A DNA stretch of 40,553 nucleotides from JASJHI01 sp033791105 (GTDB lineage: Bacteria > Actinomycetota > Acidimicrobiia > Acidimicrobiales > Ilumatobacteraceae): NCBI GenBank assembly GCA_033791105.1, contig JASJHI010000025.1:1-40553 (forward strand), given 5' to 3'. The notes beneath the pieces are model-generated. The model searched no databases. It was not told the DNA's origin and worked only from the letters and a program-made list of their open reading frames with translations. The translations under genes and the position numbers were made by a program. Positions 18,805 through 26,229 of the stretch are shown piece by piece; position 1 is the stretch's first letter; the number at the start of each line of letters is the position of its first letter.

Positions 18805-19211
18805 GACCCCTCGTCGTCGCTGCGCTTGAGGTCGAGCGACGCAGAGTTCATGCAGAACCGGTCGCCGGTCGGCTGGGGGCCGTCGGGGAAGACGTGGCCG
18901 AGGTGGGCGTCGCAGTTGGCGCAGAGTGCCTCGACGCGGACCATGCCGTGTGAGCGGTCCTCGTTCACCGTGACCTTGTCGGAGTCGATCGCCTCGGAGA
19001 AGCTCGGCCATCCGGAGCGCGAGTCGTACTTCGCGTCGGACGAGAACAGGGCTTCGTCGCAGACCACGCAGTGGTAGGTGCCGTCGTCCTTGGTGTCGCA
19101 GTAGATGCCGGTGAAGGCACGTTCGGTGCCCGCGTTCTGCGTTACGTCGTACTGCGTCGGCGTCAGCCGCGTGCGGAGCTCGTCGTCGGTGTGGACCACT
19201 CGGTCAGTCAT
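18801..19211 (-). CDS. msrB: Peptide-methionine (R)-S-oxide reductase MsrB
   Basis: A 136-residue MsrB that repairs methionine-R-sulfoxide in proteins. The two structural zinc CxxC pairs (CVVCD and CANCD), the core segment GWPSF and the catalytic Cys in RFCMNSASL are all visible. The start MTDRVVHTDDEL fits the family N-terminus. CAGGCT ends 6 nt upstream of ATG 19211, a near match to the local leaderless -10. It is the first gene of an overlapping three-gene operon. A 7-6-7 inverted repeat (19248-19267) lies just upstream, between msrB and the divergent DUF3179 gene. Confidence 0.95.
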   Translation of the reverse strand: MTDRVVHTDDELRTRLTPTQYDVTQNAGTERAFTGIYCDTKDDGTYHCVVCDEALFSSDAKYDSRSGWPSFSEAIDSDKVTVNEDRSHGMVRVEALCANCDAHLGHVFPDGPQPTGDRFCMNSASLDLKRSDDEGS

Positions 19212-19247
19212 GCACACAGCCTGCCGGTCCGAGATGGTCGCGCGCCA

Positions 19248-19267
19248 GCGGAAAGTGGAGTTTCCGC
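19248..19267. promoter_or_regulatory. Inverted repeat in the msrB/DUF3179 divergent region
   Basis: GCGGAAA and TTTCCGC form a perfect 7-bp inverted repeat around the 6-nt spacer GTGGAG. It lies about 36 nt upstream of the msrB start and 43 nt upstream of the DUF3179 -10. The size fits a dimeric repressor or activator site. No regulator can be named. Confidence 0.4.
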
Positions 19268-19309
19268 CCTGTTCAGCGGCGAGGCCGCATAGGGACACCG
19301 GCGGCTCTC

Positions 19310-19315
19310 TAGCCT
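19310..19315 (+). promoter_or_regulatory. Leaderless -10 of the DUF3179 lipoprotein gene
   Basis: TAGCCT ends 7 nt before ATG 19323, placing the expected transcript start on the A of the start codon. No Shine-Dalgarno sequence is present. Confidence 0.6.
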
Positions 19316-19322
19316 CTGCTCC

Positions 19323-20798
19323 ATGGCCAAACGCCATCGCGCCGTGGTCGTGCTCGTCGGAATGTTGCTGCTGGCGGCGTGCGGGTCGGGCGGGTCAGGC
19401 GAGTCGGACGAGTTGGACGGCGGAGCCGAAACCGTGCCGCCGACCGATGTCGCAGATCCGCCTGGACAGAGCGACGCGGCCGATGGGGTGACGGCGGCGG
19501 GGCGTGCGACGCCGTTCCGGTATCCGACCGCTCCTTCCGCGCCGGCGGCGGAGGAGGGCAGCCCGGAAGGCGCCGATCAGGCCATCGATCGGCTGATGAC
19601 CGGGCTCGAGGAGGGACGTCTCGATTTGTCATCGGTCGACGATCTACGCGAGGCCGGCGACGCGCGTCACGCCTGGCTCGTCTCGGATCTGTTGCACTTC
19701 TTCGGCGGCTTCGATGGAGACCGGCTCGTCCTGACGTTCGAGGAATTGACCGGCACCGATCTCTCCGCTGATCCGGACTTCGAGATCAGACCGTCGCTGA
19801 GCAGCGCCAACCACCTCATCGCCTGGGACACGCCGGACTATCCCGGTCATCGCGTCGACAAGTCGCGCCTGTTTCTGTTGATCGAACCGGCGTGGGCACC
19901 CTTCTTCGCCGACGGCGACGCAGCGATTGACTGGCGCTACCTGGGGTGGGGCGGCGTGCGGATCGACGATCGCCCGCTCGGCGACAGCGGCCCGTGCCTC
20001 GACGGCTGCATCCCTGCACTCGACGATCCCGTCACCACCGGCGCGGACGAGGGTGACTGGTATCCCGACGACCGGGTCGTGTTCGGCCTCGTCGAGGGAG
20101 GCGAGGCGCTGGCGATCCCGAAGAACATCGCCGAGGTCCACGAGATGTTCAACCTCACCTTGGGTGGTCGCCGCTTCGGTATTCCGTATTGCACTCTCTG
20201 CGGGTCGGCGCAGGCATACCGCACCGACGATCCAACCTTCGATTCGCCGCTCGTGCTCCGCACCTCCGGTCTGCTCTCGCGTTCGAACAAGGTCATGTAC
20301 GACTTGGCGTCATTGTCGGTCTTCGACACCTTCACCGGCGAGGCCGTGTCGGGACCGCTGCAGGACGCCGGCGTCGCTCTGGAAGAGGTCACCGTCGTCA
20401 GTTCGACGTGGGCCGAGTGGCGAGCCGCCCACCCGGACACCGAGATCATCGCCCAGGACGGTGGGATCGGTCGGTCATACGACCTCCGCCCGCTGGGTGA
20501 CCGCGATGCCGGCGGGCCGATCTTTCCGATCGGATCGGTGGACGATCGCCTGCCCGTTCAGGAGCTGGTCGTCGGGGTCACCACCGCCGACGGTCGGACG
20601 ACCGCGTTCGCGTCCGCGGCGGCGAGCGCTGCACTCGACGCGGGTGACGACGTCGAACTCGACGGCGTCGCTCTCGTCGCCGACGGCGATGGACTGCGGG
20701 CGATCGATGTCGCCTCCGGCGAAGAACTCACCGCGCACGAGGCGTTCTGGTTCGCGTGGAGCCAATTTCACCCGGACACCGACCTCTGGCGACCATGA
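19323..20798 (+). CDS. DUF3179 domain lipoprotein
   Basis: A 491-residue exported lipoprotein. The signal peptide ends in the lipobox LLAAC with Cys20 as the lipidated residue, followed by a low-complexity Gly/Ser/Asp linker. The main body is DUF3179: a segment around IAEVHEMFN is followed by IPYCTLCGSAQAY with a CxxC pair (Cys290 and Cys293). The family's function is not established. The conserved Cys pair suggests a redox or metal site, and its location would be outside the membrane. It is divergent from msrB and has a leaderless promoter. Confidence 0.9.
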   Translation: MAKRHRAVVVLVGMLLLAACGSGGSGESDELDGGAETVPPTDVADPPGQSDAADGVTAAGRATPFRYPTAPSAPAAEEGSPEGADQAIDRLMTGLEEGRLDLSSVDDLREAGDARHAWLVSDLLHFFGGFDGDRLVLTFEELTGTDLSADPDFEIRPSLSSANHLIAWDTPDYPGHRVDKSRLFLLIEPAWAPFFADGDAAIDWRYLGWGGVRIDDRPLGDSGPCLDGCIPALDDPVTTGADEGDWYPDDRVVFGLVEGGEALAIPKNIAEVHEMFNLTLGGRRFGIPYCTLCGSAQAYRTDDPTFDSPLVLRTSGLLSRSNKVMYDLASLSVFDTFTGEAVSGPLQDAGVALEEVTVVSSTWAEWRAAHPDTEIIAQDGGIGRSYDLRPLGDRDAGGPIFPIGSVDDRLPVQELVVGVTTADGRTTAFASAAASAALDAGDDVELDGVALVADGDGLRAIDVASGEELTAHEAFWFAWSQFHPDTDLWRP

Positions 20799-20819
20799 TC
20801 CGATCCCACACCTCAGCGG

Positions 20820-21215
20820 TCAGGGCGCGGCGCCGGTCTGGCGGAGGAATGTCTGCGAGTCCCAGCAGTCGACGCGGCGGCTGATCGCGCCGTCGGCGAC
20901 AGTGATCCACATCATCCCGGGAATGTCGATCGCGGTGCCCTCGGCAGTCGCTGTGAGGCGGTATCGCACGACCACCTCCGCCGACCCGTCGTCGCGGTCC
21001 TCGTGCATGACGTCGATGACGTCGTAGCGGCGGCCGGCGAGTGTCTCCATGAACCCGGGTAGGCGCCGTCGGTACTCGTCGCGGCCGATCGAGTTCGATC
21101 CGAGCGCGCTGAGGTGTTCGTTGCGGAAATCGTCAGCGACGAGCGCGGCGACCGCGTCCGGGTCGTCGCCACTCAGCGTCTGGAGGTAGCGCCGAGCGAC
21201 GTCGACAGAGCTCAT
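20820..21215 (-). CDS. NTF2-like/SnoaL-type small protein
   Basis: A 131-residue protein with the NTF2-like cone-fold pattern. A helical start (VARRYLQTLSGDDPDAVAAL) leads to VADDFRNEHLS, then strands including RYDVIDVMHEDR and a C-terminal segment ISRRVDCWDSQTFL. Members include ketosteroid isomerase-like enzymes and ligand-binding proteins, so no reaction can be assigned. It begins 3 nt after the surE stop on the same strand and is probably co-transcribed with it. Confidence 0.82.
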   Translation of the reverse strand: MSSVDVARRYLQTLSGDDPDAVAALVADDFRNEHLSALGSNSIGRDEYRRRLPGFMETLAGRRYDVIDVMHEDRDDGSAEVVVRYRLTATAEGTAIDIPGMMWITVADGAISRRVDCWDSQTFLRQTGAAP

Positions 21216-21218
21216 CGC

Positions 21219-22055
21219 TCAGCTGATGAGTGCGTCGAGCGCCGCGTCGGTCGCGCCGAGGTCGTCTCGCGCCTCGTGGTCGAGGCGCGAGAGGTAGCTG
21301 ACTGCGACCTCGTTGCGTTCGACCGTACCGGTGTCGGTGTCGGGCGGCAGCGCGAGCGCGTCCCCCCACTTCATCGACACTGTGAAGGCGTCGACGGAGC
21401 CGGCAATCGGCTCGAGCGTCGCTTTGTTCATCGACCTCGGTGGCGCCTGGCCCACGACGGCGTGGCGCCATCCGGCGATGTCGGCGAGTTCGACGTTCGG
21501 CACGTTGATGTTGGCGACCACGGGCTCGGCGGGCAGATCGTCGATCAGGGCGCGCACGAACGTTTGCGCCACGGTGGCCGCGGTGTCCCACTTCTGATGT
21601 ACCAGCATCTCGTCCCACCCCTGGCCCTCGACGCCGAATCCGGTCACCGACTGGCTGACCGCGACCCCGGAGATGTTGCCGTTGCGGCCGGTGAGCGCGG
21701 CGCCGACCGTACCGGAGTGATACACGGCGCGGCCGACGTTGGCACCCGGATTGATGCCGGACACGATGAGATCCGGTGGTGGGCCGAACGCGCTCAGACG
21801 GGCGAACATGACGCACAGCGCGGGAGGCCCGCTCACCGTCCACACGGATGCGTCGCCACAGTCGTCGTGGGTGGTCTTTCGCACGACCGGCTGGATCAGG
21901 TGCAGCGCACCGATCGCCGCGCCTGCTCCGGAATACTCGGAGTCCGGAGCGGCCACGACGACCTCGTGGTCGCCGTCGATCTCGCACACCGCCGCGGCGA
22001 GGCGGTGGAGGCCGACGGAGTCGATCCCGTCGTCGTTGGTCACGAGGATGCGCAT
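21219..22055 (-). CDS. surE: 5'/3'-nucleotidase SurE
   Basis: A 278-residue SurE. The N-terminal MRILVTNDDGIDSVGL carries the metal-binding Asp pair, followed by VVAAPDSEYSGAGAA, SGINPGANVG and HSGTVGAA, all standard for the family. It would dephosphorylate nucleoside monophosphates and possibly short polyphosphates. ATG 22055 is chosen by the family N-terminus; upstream in-frame sequence is antisense-like. CAGGAT ends 6 nt before the ATG, a CAnnnT variant of the local leaderless -10. Confidence 0.93.
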   Translation of the reverse strand: MRILVTNDDGIDSVGLHRLAAAVCEIDGDHEVVVAAPDSEYSGAGAAIGALHLIQPVVRKTTHDDCGDASVWTVSGPPALCVMFARLSAFGPPPDLIVSGINPGANVGRAVYHSGTVGAALTGRNGNISGVAVSQSVTGFGVEGQGWDEMLVHQKWDTAATVAQTFVRALIDDLPAEPVVANINVPNVELADIAGWRHAVVGQAPPRSMNKATLEPIAGSVDAFTVSMKWGDALALPPDTDTGTVERNEVAVSYLSRLDHEARDDLGATDAALDALIS

Positions 22056-22077
22056 CCGGGCATCCTGCCACGACTCG

Positions 22078-22821
22078 TCACGTACGCGGCGGGCCGTCGG
22101 GATGATCGTCGCGATGGAGATCGGGCTCGAGGTAGATGATCGTTGCTTCCGGCACCGCTTCGCGGATGTGGTCTTCGGTCTCGTCGATCGCGGCGACGAC
22201 TTGCTCGAAGCCCATCGTCGAGGAGTACTCGACCTTGGCCGTGACGAGGATCTCATCGGGGCCGATGTGCTGGGTTCGCATGTGGATCAGCCGATCGACG
22301 CCCGGACCGGACTCGATCGCCGTGACGATCTTCGCCTTTGCCTCCCGACCGGCCGCTTCGCCGATCAGCAGTCCCTTCATCTCGATGATGAGGAAGATCG
22401 CGCTGACGATGAGGAGCACGCCGATGCTGATCGAGCCGACGGCGTCCCAGCGCGGGGCGCCGGTGTTCTCGGCGAGCAGAACGCCGCAGAGTGCCAGCAC
22501 CAGCCCGATCTCGGCGCCGACGTCTTCGAGCAGCACGACGGGCAGCTCGGGTTGTTTGGTGGTGCGAACGAACTTCCACCAGCTGACGGCCGGACCCTTG
22601 ACATGACGGGATTCCTTGATCGCGGTGTGCAGCGAATAGCTCTCGAGGGCCACGGCCGCCAAGAGGATGGCGACCGCTACCCCGAGGTTGTCGATTTCGT
22701 GGGGGTGCCGGAACTTCTGGATCCCCTCGTAGAGCGCGAACAATCCGCCCATCGAGAACAGCACGAGCGCGACCGCGAATGCCCAGAAGTAGCGCTCGCG
22801 CCCGTACCCGTACGGGTGCAT
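22078..22821 (-). CDS. CDF-family cation transporter lacking its first two helices
   Basis: A 247-residue protein starting at HPYGYGRERYFWAF, which in full-length relatives lies after about 70 residues containing membrane helices 1 and 2. A TAG stop sits three codons upstream in frame, and the DNA beyond encodes the divergent NfuA, so the missing part is not nearby. The remaining helices include the LLEDVGAEIG metal-site helix and a complete C-terminal cytoplasmic domain. Without the helix-2 half of the metal site, transport is doubtful. It may be a decaying gene, or the retained part may act as a partner subunit. Its 3' end lies 22 nt upstream of surE. Confidence 0.8.
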   Translation of the reverse strand: MHPYGYGRERYFWAFAVALVLFSMGGLFALYEGIQKFRHPHEIDNLGVAVAILLAAVALESYSLHTAIKESRHVKGPAVSWWKFVRTTKQPELPVVLLEDVGAEIGLVLALCGVLLAENTGAPRWDAVGSISIGVLLIVSAIFLIIEMKGLLIGEAAGREAKAKIVTAIESGPGVDRLIHMRTQHIGPDEILVTAKVEYSSTMGFEQVVAAIDETEDHIREAVPEATIIYLEPDLHRDDHPDGPPRT

Positions 22822-22868
22822 CGGGGTCTACGCGCCACCGATCTCGCCGCCGATCTCGGGCCCGGCGG

Positions 22869-22874
22869 TAGCCT
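22869..22874 (+). promoter_or_regulatory. Leaderless -10 of the NfuA-type gene
   Basis: TAGCCT ends 6 nt before ATG 22881. Just upstream, the 9-mer CCGATCTCG occurs twice (22838-22846 and 22850-22858) with a 12-nt period. Confidence 0.6.
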
Positions 22875-22880
22875 TCGCGC

Positions 22881-23528
22881 ATGAGTCCCCTCGAAGCCAT
22901 GGCGGCCGGTCGAACCGATGAGGCTGCGCCGAGTGAGCCGATCATCACGATCACGCCGGAAGCGATCGAGCAACTCCTCGAGATGCGCGACGACGAGCCC
23001 GACACCGAGTCCCTCGGCCTGCGCGTCGCGATCGCCTCCGATCCCGGCGACGAGTTCCGCTACGACCTGTCCTTCGACGAATTCCTCAAAGCCGCGTTCA
23101 CCGACGAGGTGCGCACCCACGACGGGCTCAAGGTCATCATTCCCGGTGACCACGTCGAGTTGCTCGCTGGTGCAACGCTCGACTTCACGTCGACCCAGGG
23201 GCTCGTGATCCGCAACCCCAACCGGCCCGCCGCGCCGGTCGTCGATGGGCTCACCAGCGACGACGCGCTCTCGGCCGAGGTCGAAGCGATGGTGTCGGGT
23301 GAGGTCAACCCGGCGCTGGCCGCTCATGGCGGGTTCGTCACCTACGTCGGTCATGACGGCGAGGGCACCGCGTACCTCACGATGGGTGGCGGTTGCCACG
23401 GCTGCTCGATGAGCAAGATGACGATGCTCGACGGCGTGCAGACAATGCTCGCCGATGCGATCGACGAGATCCAGCAGGTCCGGGACCTCACCGATCACTC
23501 GACCGGCGAAAACCCCTTCTACGGCTGA
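22881..23528 (+). CDS. nfuA: NfuA-type iron-sulfur carrier protein
   Basis: A 215-residue protein with an A-type-like N-terminal domain that lacks the usual Cys ligands, joined to a C-terminal NifU-like domain. The cluster motif GGGCHGCSMSKMTM supplies Cys172 and Cys175. This is the NfuA layout: two subunits hold a 4Fe-4S cluster across the CxxC pairs and deliver it to target enzymes. The C-terminal ENPFYG ending is also typical. It is expressed from its own leaderless promoter. No suf or isc genes are adjacent; the cysteine desulfurase of this window is about 12 kb away. Confidence 0.92.
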   Translation: MSPLEAMAAGRTDEAAPSEPIITITPEAIEQLLEMRDDEPDTESLGLRVAIASDPGDEFRYDLSFDEFLKAAFTDEVRTHDGLKVIIPGDHVELLAGATLDFTSTQGLVIRNPNRPAAPVVDGLTSDDALSAEVEAMVSGEVNPALAAHGGFVTYVGHDGEGTAYLTMGGGCHGCSMSKMTMLDGVQTMLADAIDEIQQVRDLTDHSTGENPFYG

Positions 23529-23536
23529 TCAGCCGA

Positions 23537-24598
23537 TCAGCTCGACGGCATCCAGTCGCCACGTCCGGCGCGGGTGAGGTCGAGCAGATGCCACACCGGT
23601 GACAGCAGGTCGACGCCGCGCCAGTGGTCACCTTCGATGTACGCACCGCCGGAGTAGGTCAGCCGGGGCACACCGTCGACGAGTTCCCACACGCTGATCA
23701 TCGGCTCCTGGTATCCGTCGGCATCCTCGCCGCCGATGTCGAGCTTGAAGGACGAGGCGGCGGCGCTGACGAGGCGCACGTTGCCCCATCCTCGGTCATC
23801 TGCCAGCGCCGACCAGTCGGCTGCCTCCGCGGACGACGCGACGACGAAGTTCACGTTCTCGGTGAGGTGATGGGCCACGGCGTTCCAGCCGTCCATCCAC
23901 ATCGAGCACATGGGGCAGGGGTCCGGCTGCTGCTTGCCGAACATGAAGTGGTACACGATGAGCGGCTGATCCGGGTCGCTGAAGAGATCTGCCAAGCCGA
24001 TCCTCCGACTCGCACCGTCGACGAACTCCTCGAATTCGTAGTCGGCTCCGCCTGGCCCGAGCGGGAGCCGGCGTCGCATCGCGGCGACGCGTTCGCGTTG
24101 GAGCATCAGGTCGCGTTCTGCCGCCCGGAGTTCGGCGCGCGCCGCAACGTGGGAGAGCTGCGGCAGGAACCACGACCAGCCCTCGACATGGCGATCGCCG
24201 AGTTCCGCTGTCGGGAGTCCGGTGTGGGTGACGCGCACGATGGTGCGGTCGCCGGTCGACGCGAGGTCGAACGCGACGGTCGACGCTCCCGGCGGGAGTT
24301 CGTCACTGCCCTCCCATCCCCACGTCACCGAGATTCGGTCGGGCGCGGAGATATCGAGGAACTCGCCGACTGCGACGTCTCCGGTGGGATACGTCACCCG
24401 GAAGATGCCACCCGGGTTCGGATCGATCTCGCCGCCGCTTCCGATCCAGCTGAACAGCTTCTCGGGGACGATGAAGAAATCGAAGACGGAATCGATCGGT
24501 GCGTCGATGGCGATCTCGAGGTCGATGTCGATCGACCCGGGCTGTCGCCGATCGACGATGTCGCCGGCGGCCGTCGCGGGTTCGGTGTGTGTGCTCAT
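23537..24598 (-). CDS. SRPBCC (AHSA1)-DUF899 fusion protein
   Basis: A 353-residue two-domain protein. Residues about 20-160 form an AHSA1-type SRPBCC ligand-binding domain (DAPIDSVFDFFIVPEKLFSW and VTWGWEGSDELPPGAS). Residues about 165-353 match DUF899, a thioredoxin-like family, with LIVYHFMFGKQQPDPCPMC carrying a CxxC pair. Both domain types are usually separate proteins controlled by an ArsR repressor. Here they are one chain directly downstream of arsR with a 4-base overlap (ATGA), preceded by AAGGGAGA. Function is unassigned; ligand binding coupled to a redox step is a possible reading. Confidence 0.87.
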   Translation of the reverse strand: MSTHTEPATAAGDIVDRRQPGSIDIDLEIAIDAPIDSVFDFFIVPEKLFSWIGSGGEIDPNPGGIFRVTYPTGDVAVGEFLDISAPDRISVTWGWEGSDELPPGASTVAFDLASTGDRTIVRVTHTGLPTAELGDRHVEGWSWFLPQLSHVAARAELRAAERDLMLQRERVAAMRRRLPLGPGGADYEFEEFVDGASRRIGLADLFSDPDQPLIVYHFMFGKQQPDPCPMCSMWMDGWNAVAHHLTENVNFVVASSAEAADWSALADDRGWGNVRLVSAAASSFKLDIGGEDADGYQEPMISVWELVDGVPRLTYSGGAYIEGDHWRGVDLLSPVWHLLDLTRAGRGDWMPSS

Positions 24599-24945
24599 GG
24601 TTGGTCTCCCTTCGAGACAGTGCGGGTCGAGACGGTGCGGGTCGAGGCTCGGTGGTGCTCTTCGGCAGCCTGTTTGAGATCGACGAGCCGGTCGCGCCAG
24701 AAGTCGTCGAGCCACTCGCGCAACTCCACGAGCCCGGCAGGGCGCGCTCGGTAGTAGCGCCGATTTCCGGCGGGCCGCACGGTGACCAGGTCGGCCTCCT
24801 CGAGAGTGCGCAGGTGCTGTGAGACCGCCGGTCGGCTGATCGGGAAATGACCGGCGATCTCGCCGACCGTCAGTTCGTCGTCGCGGACCAGCCGGAGAAT
24901 CTGCCGCCGATGCGGTTCGGCGAGTGCGCGGATGGCGGTCTCCAC
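24595..24945 (-). CDS. ArsR-family winged-helix repressor
   Basis: A 116-residue DNA-binding protein: IRALAEPHRRQILRLV, then the helix-turn-helix VGEIAGHFPISRPAVSQHL, and the wing VTVRPAGNRRYYRA. The C-terminal tail has the near-duplicate STRTVSTRTVSKG. No obvious metal-binding Cys pair is seen, consistent with the ArsR type that pairs with SRPBCC proteins rather than metal sensors. GTG 24945 is chosen because TACGCT ends exactly 7 nt upstream and longer forms run into the DUF2277 gene. A palindrome upstream (24968-24983) is the likely autoregulatory operator. Confidence 0.88.
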   Translation of the reverse strand: METAIRALAEPHRRQILRLVRDDELTVGEIAGHFPISRPAVSQHLRTLEEADLVTVRPAGNRRYYRARPAGLVELREWLDDFWRDRLVDLKQAAEEHHRASTRTVSTRTVSKGDQP

Positions 24946-24952
24946 GACGTGG

Positions 24953-24958
24953 AGCGTA
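24953..24958 (-). promoter_or_regulatory. Leaderless -10 of arsR
   Basis: TACGCT on the minus strand ends 7 nt before GTG 24945. The operator palindrome sits 9 nt further upstream, where a bound repressor would cover the -35 region. Confidence 0.55.
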
Positions 24959-24967
24959 CCAGGGTTG

Positions 24968-24983
24968 GTAAGTAGTGACTTAC
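24968..24983. promoter_or_regulatory. Probable ArsR operator palindrome
   Basis: GTAAGTAGTGACTTAC is a perfect 6-4-6 inverted repeat upstream of arsR, and its position and AT-richness stand out from the surroundings. It overlaps the TAA stop of the DUF2277 gene. Autorepression of arsR and the SRPBCC-DUF899 gene is the expected mode for this family. Confidence 0.6.
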
Positions 24984-25237
24984 ATTCGCCCCGCGCGGGC
25001 CAGCCGTCGGAGGGGTGGCTCCGTCTTCGGCGGCTGCTTGCGCGGTGGGAGTTCGGCGAGGAGGCGCGTGGTGATCTCGGTGATTTCTGCGACCGCCCGT
25101 TCGAATGGTTCCTCGGTCGCGGCCGAGGTCTTCTGCACCCCGCTGATCTTGCGGACGTACTGGCGCGCGCCGGCCTCGATCTCTTCAGCGGTGGCCGTGG
25201 GTTCGAGCCCGCGCAGCGTTGTGATGTTGCGGCACAT
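24980..25237 (-). CDS. DUF2277 family protein
   Basis: An 85-residue small protein beginning MCRNITTLRGLEPTATAEE and continuing EIEAGARQYVRKISGVQKT, the recognisable DUF2277 pattern. The C-terminus is basic and Pro-rich. Function is unknown. The start is set by the family's conserved MCRNI N-terminus; the frame extends 30 codons further up without similarity. Its stop codon lies within the arsR operator palindrome. Confidence 0.88.
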   Translation of the reverse strand: MCRNITTLRGLEPTATAEEIEAGARQYVRKISGVQKTSAATEEPFERAVAEITEITTRLLAELPPRKQPPKTEPPLRRLARAGRM

Positions 25238-25292
25238 CGCTCCATCATTGCTCGTTTCGCGCCGGTCCGTTTCCCGTGGCGGCCGGCTCGCG

Positions 25293-25298
25293 TAGCGT
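25293..25298 (+). promoter_or_regulatory. Leaderless -10 of the LLM oxidoreductase gene
   Basis: TAGCGT ends 6 nt before ATG 25305, in the 67-bp gap divergent from the DUF2277 gene. Confidence 0.6.
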
Positions 25299-25304
25299 TC
25301 GGTC

Positions 25305-26213
25305 ATGCGACTCGGCATCTCGGTCAACTCGACATACGGAACCGACGCGAGGACCGGTGTCGGAAGGATGATCGAACGGGTCGCCGCCGCGGATGGGGCG
25401 GCGCTCGATTCGTTGAGTTTCGGTGACCACCACGTTCAGCCGGGCTACGTCCAGAACACCCCGATTCTCGCGCGAGCGCTCGCCGATTGGGGTGAGCGCC
25501 CCGCGGGCTGTTTGTTCCTCCTCCCGTTGTGGAATCCCGTGCTCGTCGCGGAACACGTCGTCACGCTGTCGGGCATGATGCACGGACCGTTCGTGTTGCA
25601 GGCGGCGATCGGGGCCGGGCAGCCGCAATTCGCGGCGATGGGGGCCGAGACGTCGAGTCGGGGGCGGATGCTCGACGAGTCGATCCGCGTCATCGACGCG
25701 CTGCTCGCAGGGGACACGGTCGACAGCGAGGCGTTCGGCATCGAGGGTGCGGCCGTGGTCCCGGGACCGGCGTGTCCGGTCGAGTGGTGGATCGCCGCGG
25801 GGCACACGGAGATCGCCCTGCGTCGAGCGGCCCGGGCGGGGACCGTCTGGTACGGGCCGCCCGGCGCAACTGGAGCGCAGGCCGAGCATTCACTCGAGGT
25901 GTACCGGGAAGCGTGCGCCGATGTCGGTCGACAGCCTCGCGCGGCGCTTCGGCGCGACGTGCTGATCACCGACGACGGGCGAGAAGCGAAGCGGCTCGGC
26001 GACGAACTCATCGAGCGCGGATACCGCGGGCTCAGCCGGCAACAGGTGAGCTACGGCACGGCGGAGCAGGTTGCCGAGGAACTGTCCGTCTTCGCGGACC
26101 TCGGATTCGACGAGGTCGTCATCCGCTGCATGAGTCCCGACCAGCAGGTAGCGCTCTCGACGATTGCCGCGGCGGGCGCCGTGCGGCGTCTCGTCGCGGG
26201 TGGTGCTTCGTGA
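25305..26213 (+). CDS. LLM-class (luciferase-like) flavin/F420-dependent oxidoreductase
   Basis: A 302-residue TIM-barrel bacterial luciferase-family protein. It has the N-terminal strand RLGISVNSTYG, SLSFGDHHVQP in the early cofactor region, the strand LQAAIGAGQPQFAAMG, and RGRMLDESIRVIDALLAG, the usual helix. Actinobacterial members commonly use F420 or FMN; which applies here cannot be decided. The substrate is unknown. It lies 57 nt upstream of the CDF transporter, but that gene has its own promoter signals. Confidence 0.88.
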   Translation: MRLGISVNSTYGTDARTGVGRMIERVAAADGAALDSLSFGDHHVQPGYVQNTPILARALADWGERPAGCLFLLPLWNPVLVAEHVVTLSGMMHGPFVLQAAIGAGQPQFAAMGAETSSRGRMLDESIRVIDALLAGDTVDSEAFGIEGAAVVPGPACPVEWWIAAGHTEIALRRAARAGTVWYGPPGATGAQAEHSLEVYREACADVGRQPRAALRRDVLITDDGREAKRLGDELIERGYRGLSRQQVSYGTAEQVAEELSVFADLGFDEVVIRCMSPDQQVALSTIAAAGAVRRLVAGGAS

Positions 26214-26223
26214 TCGCTCGCTG

Positions 26224-26229
26224 TATTCT
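26224..26229 (+). promoter_or_regulatory. -10 element ahead of the CDF transporter
   Basis: TATTCT ends 6 nt before ATG 26236, the start of a 12-codon upstream frame. It is one of the most canonical -10 hexamers in the window. It overlaps the left arm of the palindrome at 26225-26243. Confidence 0.6.

Noticed and set aside
22838..22858. Tandem 9-mers CCGATCTCG upstream of nfuA
   Set aside because: Two short copies in GC-rich DNA, partly explained by local codon-like composition. Too weak to call an operator on its own.
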